Counted from the stretch's first letter, positions 17,580 through 27,183 are shown. The stretch: 64,000 nt of DNA from an uncultured Alistipes sp. (GCA_949288735.1 CASELE010000006.1:1-64000); one strand, 5' to 3'. The notes: generated by a model from the sequence alone, not told the origin. Numbers and translations: made by a program.

Positions 17580-17655
17580 CATGGATTTAGTCCGGAGATC
17601 CGCGGGGGTCTCCGCTCCGGTGCCGACCGAACTGACAACCAAAACACATACGACT

Positions 17656-18033
17656 ATGAACGTACCTGCAAATCTGAAGTATTCGAACGATCACGAGTGG
17701 TGCCGTATCGAGGGCGACGAGGCCGTGATCGGCATCACGGACTTTGCCCAGAGCCAGCTGGGCGATATCGTCTTCGTCGATGTCCCGACCGTGGGCGAGA
17801 CCCTCTCGGCGGGCGATGTCTTCGGTTCGATCGAGGCGGTGAAGACCGTGAGCGACGCCTTTATCCCCGTTTCGGGCGAGGTCGTGGAGTTCAACCCCGC
17901 GGTGGATGCCGATCCGTCGATCGTGAACAGGGACGCCTATGGCGAGGGGTGGCTCATCCGCGTGAAGATGAGCGATCCGTCCGAGTGCGACGCCCTGCTC
18001 ACGCCCGAGCAGTACGGCGAACTGATCGGTTAG
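17656..18033 (+). CDS. gcvH: Glycine cleavage system H protein
   Basis: A 125-residue lipoyl carrier protein. The attachment lysine is Lys63 in GSIEAVKTVSDAF, the standard H-protein context, and the opening LKYSNDHEWCRIEG is typical. In the cell it shuttles the aminomethyl group between the P, T and L proteins of glycine cleavage. None of gcvP, gcvT or a lipoate ligase is in this window, so it is an orphan of its complex here. It has its own consensus promoter and is followed 99 nt later by mdh. Confidence 0.96.
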   Translation: MNVPANLKYSNDHEWCRIEGDEAVIGITDFAQSQLGDIVFVDVPTVGETLSAGDVFGSIEAVKTVSDAFIPVSGEVVEFNPAVDADPSIVNRDAYGEGWLIRVKMSDPSECDALLTPEQYGELIG

Positions 18034-18118
18034 CGCCGTGTGCGGCCTGCGGCGGCGCCCCGTGCGGGGATGCCGGTGCGGGTCCGCGGGGCGATGTGAA
18101 GAGTGAAGATTCCAAACA

Positions 18119-18126
18119 AGGAGGAA
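18119..18126 (+). promoter_or_regulatory. Strong Shine-Dalgarno sequence of mdh
   Basis: AAGGAGGA ends about six bases before the ATG at 18133. Most genes in this window lack such a site, as is usual in Bacteroidetes; here it settles the start at 18133 rather than the in-frame ATG at 18103. Confidence 0.7.
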
Positions 18127-18132
18127 CGCATT

Positions 18133-19074
18133 ATGTCAAAAGTTACCGTTGTAGGCGCGGGCGCCGTGGGCGCAACCTGCGCGAATGTGCTGGCCTGCCG
18201 CGAGGTGGCGAGCGAAGTAGTGCTCGTCGATATCAAGGAGGGGCTCGCCGAGGGCAAGATGCTCGACATGTATCAGTGCTCGACGCTGATGGACTTCGAT
18301 ACGAAGCTCACGGGCTCGACCAACGACTACAAGGCTTCGGCCAATTCGGACGTGGTGGTCATCACTTCGGGCATTCCCCGCAAGCCGGGCATGACGCGCG
18401 AGGAGCTGATAGGCACCAACGCCAAGATCATGAAGGGGGTGATCGAGAACGTCATCCGCTACTCGCCCCGCGCCATCGTCATCGTGGTGGCCAACCCGAT
18501 GGATACGCTGACCTACCTGGCGCTGAAGGCTTCGGGTCTGCCGAAGAACCGCGTGGTGGGCATGGGCGGCGCGCTCGATTCGTCGCGCTTCAAGTGCTAT
18601 CTGGCCAAGGCGACGGGGGCCAACATCAACAACGTGGACGGCATGGTGATCGGCGGCCACGGCGACACGACGATGGTGCCGCTGCTCTCGAAGGCGACGA
18701 TCAACGGCGTGCCCGTCGGGCAGTTCGCCTCGAAGCGCAAGCTGCAGGAGGCCGTGGCCAGCACGATGGTCGGCGGCGCCACGCTGACGAAGCTCATCGG
18801 CACCTCGGCCTGGTATGCTCCTGGCGCCGCTGCCGCCATGATGGTCGAGTCGATTCTGCACGACCAGAAGAAGATCGTCCCCTGCTGCTGCTACCTCGAA
18901 GGCGAGTACGGCGAGTCGGACATCTGCATCGGTGTGCCGGCGGTCATCGGCCGCCGCGGCGTGGAGAAGATCGTGAAGATCGACCTCACGAAGGAGGAGG
19001 CCGAAAAGTTCGCGGCCTCGGCCGCCGCGGTCCGCAAGACCAACGGCGTGCTGCACGAGATCGGCGCCCTGTAG
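18133..19074 (+). CDS. mdh: Malate dehydrogenase
   Basis: A 313-residue NAD-dependent malate dehydrogenase of the lactate-dehydrogenase-like group, interconverting malate and oxaloacetate in the reductive branch toward succinate. The Rossmann motif is VVGAGAVGATCANVL (residues 5-19), Asp in VLVDIKEG binds NAD, SGIPRKPGMTREELIGTNAKI is the mobile loop with substrate arginines, VANPMDTLTYLA is conserved, and the catalytic His lies in IGGHGDTTMVP. The ATG at 18133 follows a strong AAGGAGG site. A terminator follows. It may be co-transcribed with gcvH, 99 nt upstream. Confidence 0.96.
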   Translation: MSKVTVVGAGAVGATCANVLACREVASEVVLVDIKEGLAEGKMLDMYQCSTLMDFDTKLTGSTNDYKASANSDVVVITSGIPRKPGMTREELIGTNAKIMKGVIENVIRYSPRAIVIVVANPMDTLTYLALKASGLPKNRVVGMGGALDSSRFKCYLAKATGANINNVDGMVIGGHGDTTMVPLLSKATINGVPVGQFASKRKLQEAVASTMVGGATLTKLIGTSAWYAPGAAAAMMVESILHDQKKIVPCCCYLEGEYGESDICIGVPAVIGRRGVEKIVKIDLTKEEAEKFAASAAAVRKTNGVLHEIGAL

Positions 19075-19102
19075 CGCCGTGCGCCCGTCGGCGCAGTGAC
19101 GG

Positions 19103-19134
19103 AGAGCCCCGCGGCACAGGCCGCGGGGCTCTTT
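19103..19134 (+). terminator. Terminator of mdh
   Basis: A perfect 12-bp stem, AGAGCCCCGCGG against CCGCGGGGCTCT, with a six-base loop, then TTTTCG. Confidence 0.85.
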
Positions 19135-19171
19135 TCGTCGCTTCACACCGCTCTCTTCCCTGCGGCGAGGG

Positions 19172-20263
19172 CTACTCCTGTCCGGTGCGCAGCCGCCGGG
19201 CGATGGCGATCACCGAGTCGTCGGGCAGTTCGCCCCGTTTCTTCATGGCGATGATGGTCCGCATGAGGTACTTCTCCAGGTCGCGGCGCAGCCGCTTGTA
19301 GAGGGGGCACGAGGTGTAGTTCTCGTTGTCGAGCAGCACGTCGCGGATCGAACGCAGCGAGTTGGTGTAGTTGGCCATCTCGTTCTTCAGGGCGATGCCC
19401 TCCTTGCGTGAGGCGTTGATCGTGGCGATGGACATCTGCTTGAGCCTCTCGCATACGGCGCTGAGGGCGATCATCACCACGCAGTCCATCAGCGTGTGGC
19501 CGTGCATGTAGAGATAGGTGGTCTCGGGCGTCACGCCCCGTTCGCGGAGCTGCCGCTCGAACTCTTGCATCGGGCCGACCATGTAGGGGAACTTGTTGCG
19601 CAGTGCCGTGTCGCGTTTGGTCACGTTGCGGCGCAGCCAGGCAATGGTGTTGGCTCCGTTGCCGTTGATGTCGAGGTATCCGATGCGCACCGTCGCCTTG
19701 AAGTCGGCCAGCGTGAAGACCGATTCGGCCGAACGGAAGGCCGAGTAGACGTACCACAGGAAGACGGGGTAGATCGTGCGCGAGTAGTCGGCCATGAAGG
19801 CCACGAAGTCGAAGATGCGCGTGTCGTTCTTCGTCGCCTTGACGCAGACGTTGTGCAGCGAGGGCGCGTAGCAGAGGTAGTTCTCGGTGGCGTAGGCGTA
19901 GGTGTGGAACATGTAGCGCGCGCCGTGCACCTCGCGCGACTGTTCGGTGCGGTCGCCGAAGAGGTAGTCGAAGTCCGAGTCGACGCAGAGCAGCAACTCT
20001 TCCGACGATTCGGGTATCATGCTCAGCAGCACCTTCTTGCCCTTGGGCAGGTCGGGCCGGTTGGGAACCGAGATCTCGAAGCGCAGATAGGGGTTGCGGA
20101 AGTGGTCGAAGATGCCGCGCCAGAAAGCCACGTCCTCGTAGCCCTCGACGAAGACCCGCACCAGGCGCTGCGACGGATCGGCGGGCAGCGCCTGCGGCAG
20201 CCGCTCCTCTTCGGCGGAGGCGAAGCCCAGGTTCCGGAGTTTTTCGACCATCGTACGTGCCAT
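19172..20263 (-). CDS. DUF4435-like (TOPRIM-fold) protein
   Basis: A 363-residue cytoplasmic protein. Near the start it reads VRVFVEGYEDVAFWRGIFDHF, then LLLCVDSDFDYLFG, the pattern of DUF4435, whose fold resembles TOPRIM metal-binding domains: an acidic residue after a first strand and a DxD motif after a later one. The rest is helical, with a Lys/Arg-rich tail. DUF4435 is found in stand-alone proteins and beside ATPases of OLD or ABC type; no ATPase is adjacent here. It is divergent from the SUI1-like gene, with CAAAGATA (minus-strand -7 box TATCTTTG) at 20271. Nuclease or metal-dependent phosphotransfer activity is possible but not shown. Confidence 0.65.
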   Translation of the reverse strand: MARTMVEKLRNLGFASAEEERLPQALPADPSQRLVRVFVEGYEDVAFWRGIFDHFRNPYLRFEISVPNRPDLPKGKKVLLSMIPESSEELLLCVDSDFDYLFGDRTEQSREVHGARYMFHTYAYATENYLCYAPSLHNVCVKATKNDTRIFDFVAFMADYSRTIYPVFLWYVYSAFRSAESVFTLADFKATVRIGYLDINGNGANTIAWLRRNVTKRDTALRNKFPYMVGPMQEFERQLRERGVTPETTYLYMHGHTLMDCVVMIALSAVCERLKQMSIATINASRKEGIALKNEMANYTNSLRSIRDVLLDNENYTSCPLYKRLRRDLEKYLMRTIIAMKKRGELPDDSVIAIARRLRTGQE

Positions 20264-20270
20264 ACGCGAA

Positions 20271-20296
20271 CAAAGATAGGAAATTTATTACTTTTG
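20271..20296. promoter_or_regulatory. Divergent -7 boxes between DUF4435 and SUI1-like genes
   Basis: TATCTTTG on the minus strand (20271-20278) and TACTTTTG on the plus strand (20289-20296) match TAnnTTTG and point away from each other. Good -33 boxes are not seen for either. Confidence 0.5.
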
Positions 20297-20356
20297 CACA
20301 ACACAACGGAACCCGGCGGCGCGGAAAACGCCCGGCGGAACAACAGTGCCGAACGA

Positions 20357-20704
20357 ATGACGAACGACTGGAAAAAGAGGCTCGGGACGGTCTATTCGAC
20401 CGACCCGGATTTCGAGTACGAGACCGAACGGAACGACGAACCCGAGACGCTGCCCGCGGCGCGGCAGGAGCTGCGCGTGTGGCTCGACCGGCGGCAGCGC
20501 GGCGGCAAGACCGTGACGCTCGTGCGCGGCTTCGTGGGCCGCGACGACGACCTGCAGGAGCTGGGACGCATGCTGCGGAGCCGCTGCGGTACGGGCGGGG
20601 CCGTGAAGGAGGGCGAGATTCTCGTCCAGGGCGACCGCCGCGACCGTGTCGTGGAGCTGCTCGTGGCGGCCGGGTATACGAAAACCAGAAAGGCGGGCAG
20701 TTGA
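20357..20704 (+). CDS. SUI1/eIF1-like translation factor
   Basis: A 115-residue protein of the YciH/SUI1 family. The C-terminal two thirds carry the fold: VWLDRRQRGGKTVTLVRGFVGRDDDLQELGRMLRSRCGTGGAVKEGEILVQGD and a final helix with VVELLVAAGYTKTRKAG. The GTGGAVKxGEIxVQGD stretch is the family hallmark. It probably binds near the P site of the 30S subunit and influences start selection. The ATG at 20357 gives a normal family length. Its stop codon overlaps the TTG start of the next gene (TTGA), so the two are likely translationally coupled. Confidence 0.88.
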   Translation: MTNDWKKRLGTVYSTDPDFEYETERNDEPETLPAARQELRVWLDRRQRGGKTVTLVRGFVGRDDDLQELGRMLRSRCGTGGAVKEGEILVQGDRRDRVVELLVAAGYTKTRKAGS

Positions 20705-23637
20705 GGCGGCGGCTGCATATCCTGCTGTTCGCCGTCGCCGTACTTCTCGGCGGCAGCGCGTCGGCGCAGTATTACTCGTGGGGCGCCGACGCCCCGCAGC
20801 GGTGGAGCGAGCTGCGCGCCCCCGGGATTCGGATCGTCGCCCCCGATACGGCGCAGGGGCCGGCGCGCCGTCTGCTCCGCTACCTCGAGGCGGTGCGTCC
20901 GACCATCGGTGCGGGCTACCGCTACGGGCCGATGCCGGTCCCCTTCGTGCTGCATCCCGAGAACTTCCAGTCGAACGGCCTGGTGATGTGGCTCCCCAGG
21001 CGGGTCGAGATCCTCTCCACCCCCTCGGTCGAGAGCTACTCCATGCCGTGGCTCAAGCAGCTCGCCGCGCACGAGTACCGCCATGCCGTGCAGTACAACA
21101 ACCTCGACCGCGGCTGGTTCCGCGTGGCGAGCCGCATTCTCGGCCAGCAGGGCTCGGTCCTCAGCCTGCTCTTCATGCCGGTGTGGGCGCTGGAGGGCGA
21201 CGCGGTGATGTCCGAGACGGCCATGTCGTCGTTCGGTCGTGCGCTTCAGCCCCGTTTCACGCTCGAGTACCGTGCCCTGGGCGACCGCCTGCTCGAGGGG
21301 CGCAACGTCGACAAGTGGTTCTGCGGCTCCTATCGCGAGATGGTCCCCGACCACTACCGGCTGGGTTACCAGATCTGCTCCTATGCCTACGACCTCTACG
21401 GCGAGAATATCTGGGACAAGGTGACGCGCTACGCCGTGCGCAATCCCTACGTGATCTTCACCACGACGGTCGGCCTGCGCAAGTACTACGGCACGAGCGA
21501 GCAGCGTCTCTTCCGCGAGAGCTTCGCGTCGCTCGTGCGCTACTGGCGGCGGCTGCCGCCGCAGCACGACTCGGCCGCACCGCTCACCCCGCTCGAGGAG
21601 GGCAATCCCACGACCTACCGCTGGCCCCTGCCGCTGGCAGACACGGCGGTGCTGGCGCTGCGCAGCGACTACGAGCGGCCGTCGCGCTTCGTGCTGCTCG
21701 ACCGGCGCACGGGACGCGAGCGGCGCGTGGCCTACACGGGCAGCCTCTCGTCGCGTCCCGACGCCGGCGGCGGCAGCGTGTGGTGGACCGAGTACCGGCG
21801 GTCGCTCCTCTTCGACGAACGGGTCGGATCGCAGCTCTGCCGGATGGATCTGGCCGAGGGGCGCCCCCGCCGCGTGCGGGGCCGGCGTCGGGCGCTCTAT
21901 CCGACGGTGGCGGGCGACACGCTCGCCGCCTGGGTCGAGTACCGTCCCGACGGCCTCTACGAGGTGGTGCGCCCCGACGGTACCGGAGGCGAACGCCGCA
22001 CGGCGGCTCCGCCAGGCACCGAGCTCCACGGTCTGGCGTGGGACGATGCCACGCGGGCCCTCTACGTCCTGGCGACCGACGACTCGGGCATGTGGCCCGG
22101 ACGCGTGGAGGAGGGGGGCATCCGCCCGCTGCGTGCCGGAGCCTACGTGACGCTGAGCGACCTGCGCGCCGCGCACGGAAGCCTCTACTTCGGCTCGATA
22201 GCCTCGGGTCGCGACGAGGTCCACCGTCTCGACCTGGCGACGGGCCTCGAATACCGCCTCACCACCTCGGCCTACGGCTCCTTCGAGCCGGCGCCCGATC
22301 CCCGGGGCGACGTGCTGGTGACCACCTACGGCCGCCGCGGCTATGCCGTGGCGCTGCAGGAGGGCGGGGACGCCGATACGGTGGCCTTCGCGTCGCTGCC
22401 CCGCAACGTGGTCAACCCGCCCCGCCGGCGGTGGGAGGCGGTGAACCTCGACACGGTGCGCTTCACGGCGGCCGATTCGGCCGAATCGGCCGCCCGCCGC
22501 CCCGCGCGCCGCTACCGCCGGGGGCTGCACCTGCTCCACGTGCACAGCTGGATGCCGGCCGCCTTCGACCCCATCGGACTGATCGAGGAGCAGAATATCT
22601 GGCTGAACCTCGGGGCGACGCTCGTCGCGCAGAACCTGCTCTCGAGCGCCGACGGCTACCTGGCCTGCGGCTGGAACCCCCGCGAGGGGTCGCTCGTGCG
22701 GGGCCGCCTCCGCTATACGGGGCTCGGCGTGCAGCTCGACGCGGGCGGCTCCTACGGCGGCGACCGCACGGTCTACGCACTGCAGCAGACCGACCCCGCG
22801 ACGGGCACGACGGAGCGGCAGCCGGAACCCTCCCGCGCCCGCTACTGGTCGGTGAACGCCAATGCCGTGCTGCCGCTCTGTCTGCAGCGGGGCTACCACA
22901 CGCGACGGCTCACCCTCTCGGCCGGATGGAGCTACTCGAACGGCCTGGTGACGCGGCTCCGCGACCTGAGCTTCGACCCCGCGACGGGAAGGATCGCCAA
23001 CCTCGGCACGGTGGGCTACGACCGCGGCGTGCACAAGCTGCTCTTCGGCATCGGCTGGTCCGATGCCGTGCGTGCGGCCCACCGCGACCTCGCGCCGCGC
23101 TGGTCCTATACGCTGCAGGCCGACTACCTGCTCAACCCGACGAACCGCTCCTTCAGTGACCTGGCGGCCCTCTACGGACAGCTCCGCACCCCCGGACTCT
23201 TCGCCCACCACACCTTCGCCGTGGCGGCGGCGTGGCAGACCTCGCTCGGCGGCTACCGCCTTCCCGGGTCGGGCCTCCGGCCGCTCGGATACCGCGCCGC
23301 GCGCCTCGTGCCGCGCGGCCTCGATGCGGGCGAGCTGGCCGGCGACCGCTATGCGGCCCTCTCGGCCGACTACCAGCTGCCGCTCTGCTACCCCGAGGGC
23401 GGCATCTCGGGCATCGTCTACTTCAAGCGCATCCGGCTCAACGTCGGGGGCGACTACGCCCTTCTGCGGGCGGCCGACGGAGCGCGGCGGCACTTCTGGT
23501 CGTGCGGCGGCGACCTTATCTTCGACATCAACCTGCTGCGCCAGCCCGCATCGGGAACCTCGACGGTGCGTCTTTCGGTCTACCGTCCGAACCGCGGCGG
23601 CGTGTGGGTCGGCGGCGGGGTGGGGCTCCCCTTCTGA
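20701..23637 (+). CDS. Metallopeptidase-like, propeller and outer-membrane beta-barrel protein
   Basis: A 978-residue exported protein. No ATG precedes the signal peptide (LRRRLHILLFAVAVLLGGSASAQ), so the TTG at 20701, overlapping the previous stop, is taken as start. Domains: a gluzincin-like segment with the zinc motif HEYRH (residues 124-128) and a following WALEGDAVMSE that could supply the third ligand; a middle region (about 290-590) rich in Tyr-Asp-Gly and Arg repeats, like a TolB-type beta propeller; and a C-terminal third of alternating hydrophobic strands ending in VGGGVGLPF, typical of a beta barrel. Such proteins occur in Bacteroidetes but their role is unknown. It is placed between an SUI1-like gene and PBP1A. 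Confidence 0.72.
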   Translation: MRRRLHILLFAVAVLLGGSASAQYYSWGADAPQRWSELRAPGIRIVAPDTAQGPARRLLRYLEAVRPTIGAGYRYGPMPVPFVLHPENFQSNGLVMWLPRRVEILSTPSVESYSMPWLKQLAAHEYRHAVQYNNLDRGWFRVASRILGQQGSVLSLLFMPVWALEGDAVMSETAMSSFGRALQPRFTLEYRALGDRLLEGRNVDKWFCGSYREMVPDHYRLGYQICSYAYDLYGENIWDKVTRYAVRNPYVIFTTTVGLRKYYGTSEQRLFRESFASLVRYWRRLPPQHDSAAPLTPLEEGNPTTYRWPLPLADTAVLALRSDYERPSRFVLLDRRTGRERRVAYTGSLSSRPDAGGGSVWWTEYRRSLLFDERVGSQLCRMDLAEGRPRRVRGRRRALYPTVAGDTLAAWVEYRPDGLYEVVRPDGTGGERRTAAPPGTELHGLAWDDATRALYVLATDDSGMWPGRVEEGGIRPLRAGAYVTLSDLRAAHGSLYFGSIASGRDEVHRLDLATGLEYRLTTSAYGSFEPAPDPRGDVLVTTYGRRGYAVALQEGGDADTVAFASLPRNVVNPPRRRWEAVNLDTVRFTAADSAESAARRPARRYRRGLHLLHVHSWMPAAFDPIGLIEEQNIWLNLGATLVAQNLLSSADGYLACGWNPREGSLVRGRLRYTGLGVQLDAGGSYGGDRTVYALQQTDPATGTTERQPEPSRARYWSVNANAVLPLCLQRGYHTRRLTLSAGWSYSNGLVTRLRDLSFDPATGRIANLGTVGYDRGVHKLLFGIGWSDAVRAAHRDLAPRWSYTLQADYLLNPTNRSFSDLAALYGQLRTPGLFAHHTFAVAAAWQTSLGGYRLPGSGLRPLGYRAARLVPRGLDAGELAGDRYAALSADYQLPLCYPEGGISGIVYFKRIRLNVGGDYALLRAADGARRHFWSCGGDLIFDINLLRQPASGTSTVRLSVYRPNRGGVWVGGGVGLPF

Positions 23638-23682
23638 CGCACGATTTTTCCGGCCTGCGGACCGTGGTCCCGGTTTATTTCG

Positions 23683-23690
23683 TATTTTTG
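23683..23690 (+). promoter_or_regulatory. -7 box upstream of PBP1A gene
   Basis: TATTTTTG matches TAnnTTTG, 17 nt before the ATG at 23707. No good TTTG lies 19-20 nt upstream. Confidence 0.45.
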
Positions 23691-23706
23691 CGCAGATTTG
23701 TACGAT

Positions 23707-26118
23707 ATGGCATCCCAGGTGAAGAAACGGAATACGAAGCGCATCGTCCGCTGGATATGGATCGTGGCGATGGCGCCCGTCGTGCTGCTGCTCGCGATGC
23801 TGCTGCTGACGGCCTGCGGCCTCTTCGGCCGCATCCCCTCCTTCGAGGAGCTGGAGAACCCGAAGAGCAACCTCGCCACGGAGATCTATTCGGCCGACGG
23901 AAAGACAATCGGCTCCTTCTTCGTGCAGAACCGCTCCTACGTGCAGTACGACGAGCTCTTTCCCGAGGATTCGACCCGCCGGCTCCGCCTGCGCGGCCGC
24001 GAGGTGCCGCCGCTGGTCGCGGCGCTGGTCGCCACCGAGGATGTCCGTTTCGCGGGTCACGCCGGCATCGACATCCCCTCGCTGGTGCGCGTGGGGGTGA
24101 AGACCATCGCCCTGCGCAACACCTCGCAGGGGGGCGGCTCGACCATCACGCAGCAGCTCGCGAAGAACCTCTTCCCGCGCGACACGGTGAGCCGCGGCCG
24201 CATCGGCCGGACCACGAAACTGGTGCTCTCGAAGTTCAAGGAGTGGATTACGGCCCTCAAGCTCGAGTACAACTACACGAAGGAGGAGATCGCCGCCATG
24301 TACCTCAATACGGTCGAGTACGGCTCGAACTCCTACGGCATCCGCTCGGCGGCGCAGACCTTTTTCGGCAAGGAGCCCCGCGACCTCAACGTGCAGGAGG
24401 CCGCAGTGCTGGTGGGTGTGGTCAACGCCCCCACGCGCTACTCGCCCGTGCGCAACCCGGACAACGCCCTGGCGCGCCGTAACCTGGTGCTCGAACGCAT
24501 GGCGTCGGCCGGAGCCCTCACGCGCCGGCAGTGCGACTCGCTCTGCGCGCTGCCCATACAGCTCGACTTCAGCCCCGTGTCGCACAACGCCGGCACGGCG
24601 ACCTACTTCCGCGAGATGCTCCGCCTCGTGCTGAACGCCCGCCCCCCCCGCCGCAACCAGTTCTACACGGAGTGGGACTACCGGGAGGCGGTGCGGCAGT
24701 ACGAGGAGAACCCCGTCTACGGCTGGTGCCGCAAGAACCGCAAGGCCGACGGCACCCCCTACGACATCTACCGCGACGGCCTGAAGATCTATACGACCAT
24801 CGACTCGCGCATGCAGCTCTATGCCGAGCGGGCCGTACAGCGGCAGCTCGAGCACGAGATACAGCCCGCGATGGATGCGCAGTACCGCCGCACGGGCGAG
24901 CTGTTCGTCGGCACCTCGCGCGCCGAACGCGAGCGGATCGTGCGCCGTGCCATCGTCGGCTCGGACCGCTACCGCGAGATGCGGCGGGCCGGCTGCTCCA
25001 GGGCCGAGATAGAGGCCTCGTTCGACCGTGCGGTTCCCATGCGCGTCTTCACCTTCCGGGGCGAGCGCGACACGGTGCTCACGCCGCGCGACTCGATTCT
25101 GCACCACAAGCGCATCATGCGTGCCGCCTTCGTGGCGGTCGACCCCCGGTCGGGTCACGTGAAGGCCTATGTCGGAGGTCCCAACTTCCGCTACTTCAAG
25201 TACGACATGGCCAAGCAGGGCAAGCGTCAGATCGGTTCGGCCATCAAGCCCTTCGTCTACACCTTCGCCATCGACCATCTGGGGATGACCCCATGTACGC
25301 TCGTGCCCAACCTGCCCGTGACGATCGAGACCCCCAACGGAACGGCCTGGTCGCCCAAGGAGGCGGGACGGGTGGTCTACGACGGGGCGCTCCATCCGCT
25401 CAGCTGGGGCCTCGCGCGCAGCCGCAACAACTACTCGGCCTGGATCATGAAGCAGGCCAACCAGCCGGCCGCCGTGGCCGACTTCATCCACAACATGGGT
25501 ATCCGCAGCTTCATCGACCCCGTGCCGGCGCTCTGCGTCGGATCGTCCGAGTCGAACGTCTTCGAGCTGGTCGGCGCCTTCGCCACCTTCGCCAACGAAG
25601 GGGTCCACACGGAGCCGATCTTCGTGACGCGCATCGAGGACCGCCAGGGTAACGTGCTGGCCACCTTCGTACCGCAGTCGCAGGATGCCATCGGCGAGCA
25701 GACCGCCTACACGATGCTCACCATGCTCCAGGGCGTGGTGAACGGCGGTACGGCCAACCGTCTGCGCTGGGCCTACGGCATGGAGGGGGTGGAGATCGGC
25801 GGCAAGACCGGAACCTCGAACGAGAACCGCGACGCCTGGTTCCTCTGCGTGACGCCCAAGCTGGTGATGGGCTCGTGGGTCGGCGGCGAGGACCAGCAGG
25901 TGCACCTGCGCGCCCGCGGCGAGGGCAGTGTCGTGGCGCTGCCCATCGTGGGCGAGTTCCTGCGCACGGTCTACGACGACGGACGGCTCGGCATCAGCCG
26001 CGAAGACTGCTTCGTGCGGCCGGCGCAGATGCCCCGCTACGACTGCGACGAGCCCGACAGCGTCGGCATGCGGGCCGCGGAGCAGGGAATCGCCGAGGAC
26101 GACATCTTCTTCGACTGA
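23707..26118 (+). CDS. mrcA: Penicillin-binding protein 1A (transglycosylase/transpeptidase)
   Basis: An 803-residue bifunctional peptidoglycan synthase anchored by one N-terminal membrane segment (about residues 15-40, after a basic KKRNTKR stretch). The GT51 glycosyltransferase domain shows ATEDVRFAGHAGID with catalytic Glu111 and GGSTITQQLAKNLF. The transpeptidase domain has the SxxK nucleophile (Ser511, Lys514 in GSAIKPF), SRN at 572-574 and KTGTS from Lys700. It polymerises and cross-links glycan on the outer face of the inner membrane. The ATG at 23707 is preferred. asd, whose product feeds diaminopimelate synthesis, follows 69 nt later. Confidence 0.95.
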   Translation: MASQVKKRNTKRIVRWIWIVAMAPVVLLLAMLLLTACGLFGRIPSFEELENPKSNLATEIYSADGKTIGSFFVQNRSYVQYDELFPEDSTRRLRLRGREVPPLVAALVATEDVRFAGHAGIDIPSLVRVGVKTIALRNTSQGGGSTITQQLAKNLFPRDTVSRGRIGRTTKLVLSKFKEWITALKLEYNYTKEEIAAMYLNTVEYGSNSYGIRSAAQTFFGKEPRDLNVQEAAVLVGVVNAPTRYSPVRNPDNALARRNLVLERMASAGALTRRQCDSLCALPIQLDFSPVSHNAGTATYFREMLRLVLNARPPRRNQFYTEWDYREAVRQYEENPVYGWCRKNRKADGTPYDIYRDGLKIYTTIDSRMQLYAERAVQRQLEHEIQPAMDAQYRRTGELFVGTSRAERERIVRRAIVGSDRYREMRRAGCSRAEIEASFDRAVPMRVFTFRGERDTVLTPRDSILHHKRIMRAAFVAVDPRSGHVKAYVGGPNFRYFKYDMAKQGKRQIGSAIKPFVYTFAIDHLGMTPCTLVPNLPVTIETPNGTAWSPKEAGRVVYDGALHPLSWGLARSRNNYSAWIMKQANQPAAVADFIHNMGIRSFIDPVPALCVGSSESNVFELVGAFATFANEGVHTEPIFVTRIEDRQGNVLATFVPQSQDAIGEQTAYTMLTMLQGVVNGGTANRLRWAYGMEGVEIGGKTGTSNENRDAWFLCVTPKLVMGSWVGGEDQQVHLRARGEGSVVALPIVGEFLRTVYDDGRLGISREDCFVRPAQMPRYDCDEPDSVGMRAAEQGIAEDDIFFD

Positions 26119-26187
26119 GAGTGGCCGGGTGCGGCCGGGTGTGGCCGGCGCGTCTCCGGTGTAGGATAAACAAAAACGGACCAAAAG

Positions 26188-27183
26188 ATGAAAATCGCTA
26201 TCGTGGGTGCGAGCGGTGCCGTGGGACAGGAGTTCCTGCGGATACTCGAGGAGCGCCCCCTGCCGGTCGACGAGCTGCTGCTCTTCGGGTCGGCGCGCAG
26301 CGAGGGTCGGCGCTACCGCTTCCGCGGCGGGGAGCTGACGGTGCGGCGGCTGCAGCACAACGACGACTTCCGCGGGGTCGATTTCGCCCTCGTGTCGGCC
26401 GGGGCCTCGACCTCGCGCGAATTTGCCGCGACCATCACGCGTCACGGCACGGTGATGATCGACAACTCGAGCGCCTTCCGCATGGAGGAGGATGTCCCCC
26501 TCGTGGTGCCCGAGGTGAACGGTGCCGACGCACGGCGGGCGCCGCGCGGCATTATCGCCAACCCCAACTGCACGACCATACAGATGGTCGTGGCGCTCCG
26601 CCCCATCGAGGAGCTCGCCCGCATCCGGCGCGTGCATGTGGCCACCTACCAGTCGGCCAGCGGGGCCGGAGCCTCGGCGATGGCCGAGCTCGAGGCGCAG
26701 CACGGCGCCCTGGCCGCCGGACGCGAGGCTCCGGTGGAGAAGTTCGCCCACCAGCTCGCCTACAACCTCATCCCGCACATCGACATCTTCACCGAGAACG
26801 ACTACACGAAGGAGGAGATGAAGATGTACCACGAGACGCGCAAGATCATGCATTCGGACATAGCCGTGTCGGCCACCTGCGTGCGCGTGCCGGTAATGCG
26901 CGCCCACTCCGAGAGCCTCTGGGTCGAGACGGAGCGGCCGGTGACCGTCGGGGAGGCCCGCGCGGCCTTCGCCCGGGCGGCGGGCGTGGAGCTGATGGAC
27001 GATCCCGCGCGCGGCATCTACCCCATGCCGCTCTTCGCCGCGGGCAAGGATCCCGTCTATGTGGGGCGCATACGCCGCGACCTCGCCTCGGAGTGCGGTC
27101 TCGCCTTCTGGTGCGTGAGCGACCAGATCCGCAAGGGGGCGGCGCTCAACGCGGTGCAGATCATGGAGTCGCTGCTCGACTGA
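26188..27183 (+). CDS. asd: Aspartate-semialdehyde dehydrogenase
   Basis: A 331-residue NADPH enzyme that reduces aspartyl phosphate to aspartate semialdehyde, the branch point to lysine/diaminopimelate and threonine. NADP motif: [17 protein letters not shown] (residues 4-20). The active-site cysteine is Cys128 in [25 protein letters not shown] and the catalytic-His region with [11 protein letters not shown] are present. It lies after PBP1A and is followed by a strong terminator. Together with lysC and dapD, three steps of one pathway lie within 15 kb, in separate units. Confidence 0.96.
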   Translation: MKIAIVGASGAVGQEFLRILEERPLPVDELLLFGSARSEGRRYRFRGGELTVRRLQHNDDFRGVDFALVSAGASTSREFAATITRHGTVMIDNSSAFRMEEDVPLVVPEVNGADARRAPRGIIANPNCTTIQMVVALRPIEELARIRRVHVATYQSASGAGASAMAELEAQHGALAAGREAPVEKFAHQLAYNLIPHIDIFTENDYTKEEMKMYHETRKIMHSDIAVSATCVRVPVMRAHSESLWVETERPVTVGEARAAFARAAGVELMDDPARGIYPMPLFAAGKDPVYVGRIRRDLASECGLAFWCVSDQIRKGAALNAVQIMESLLD

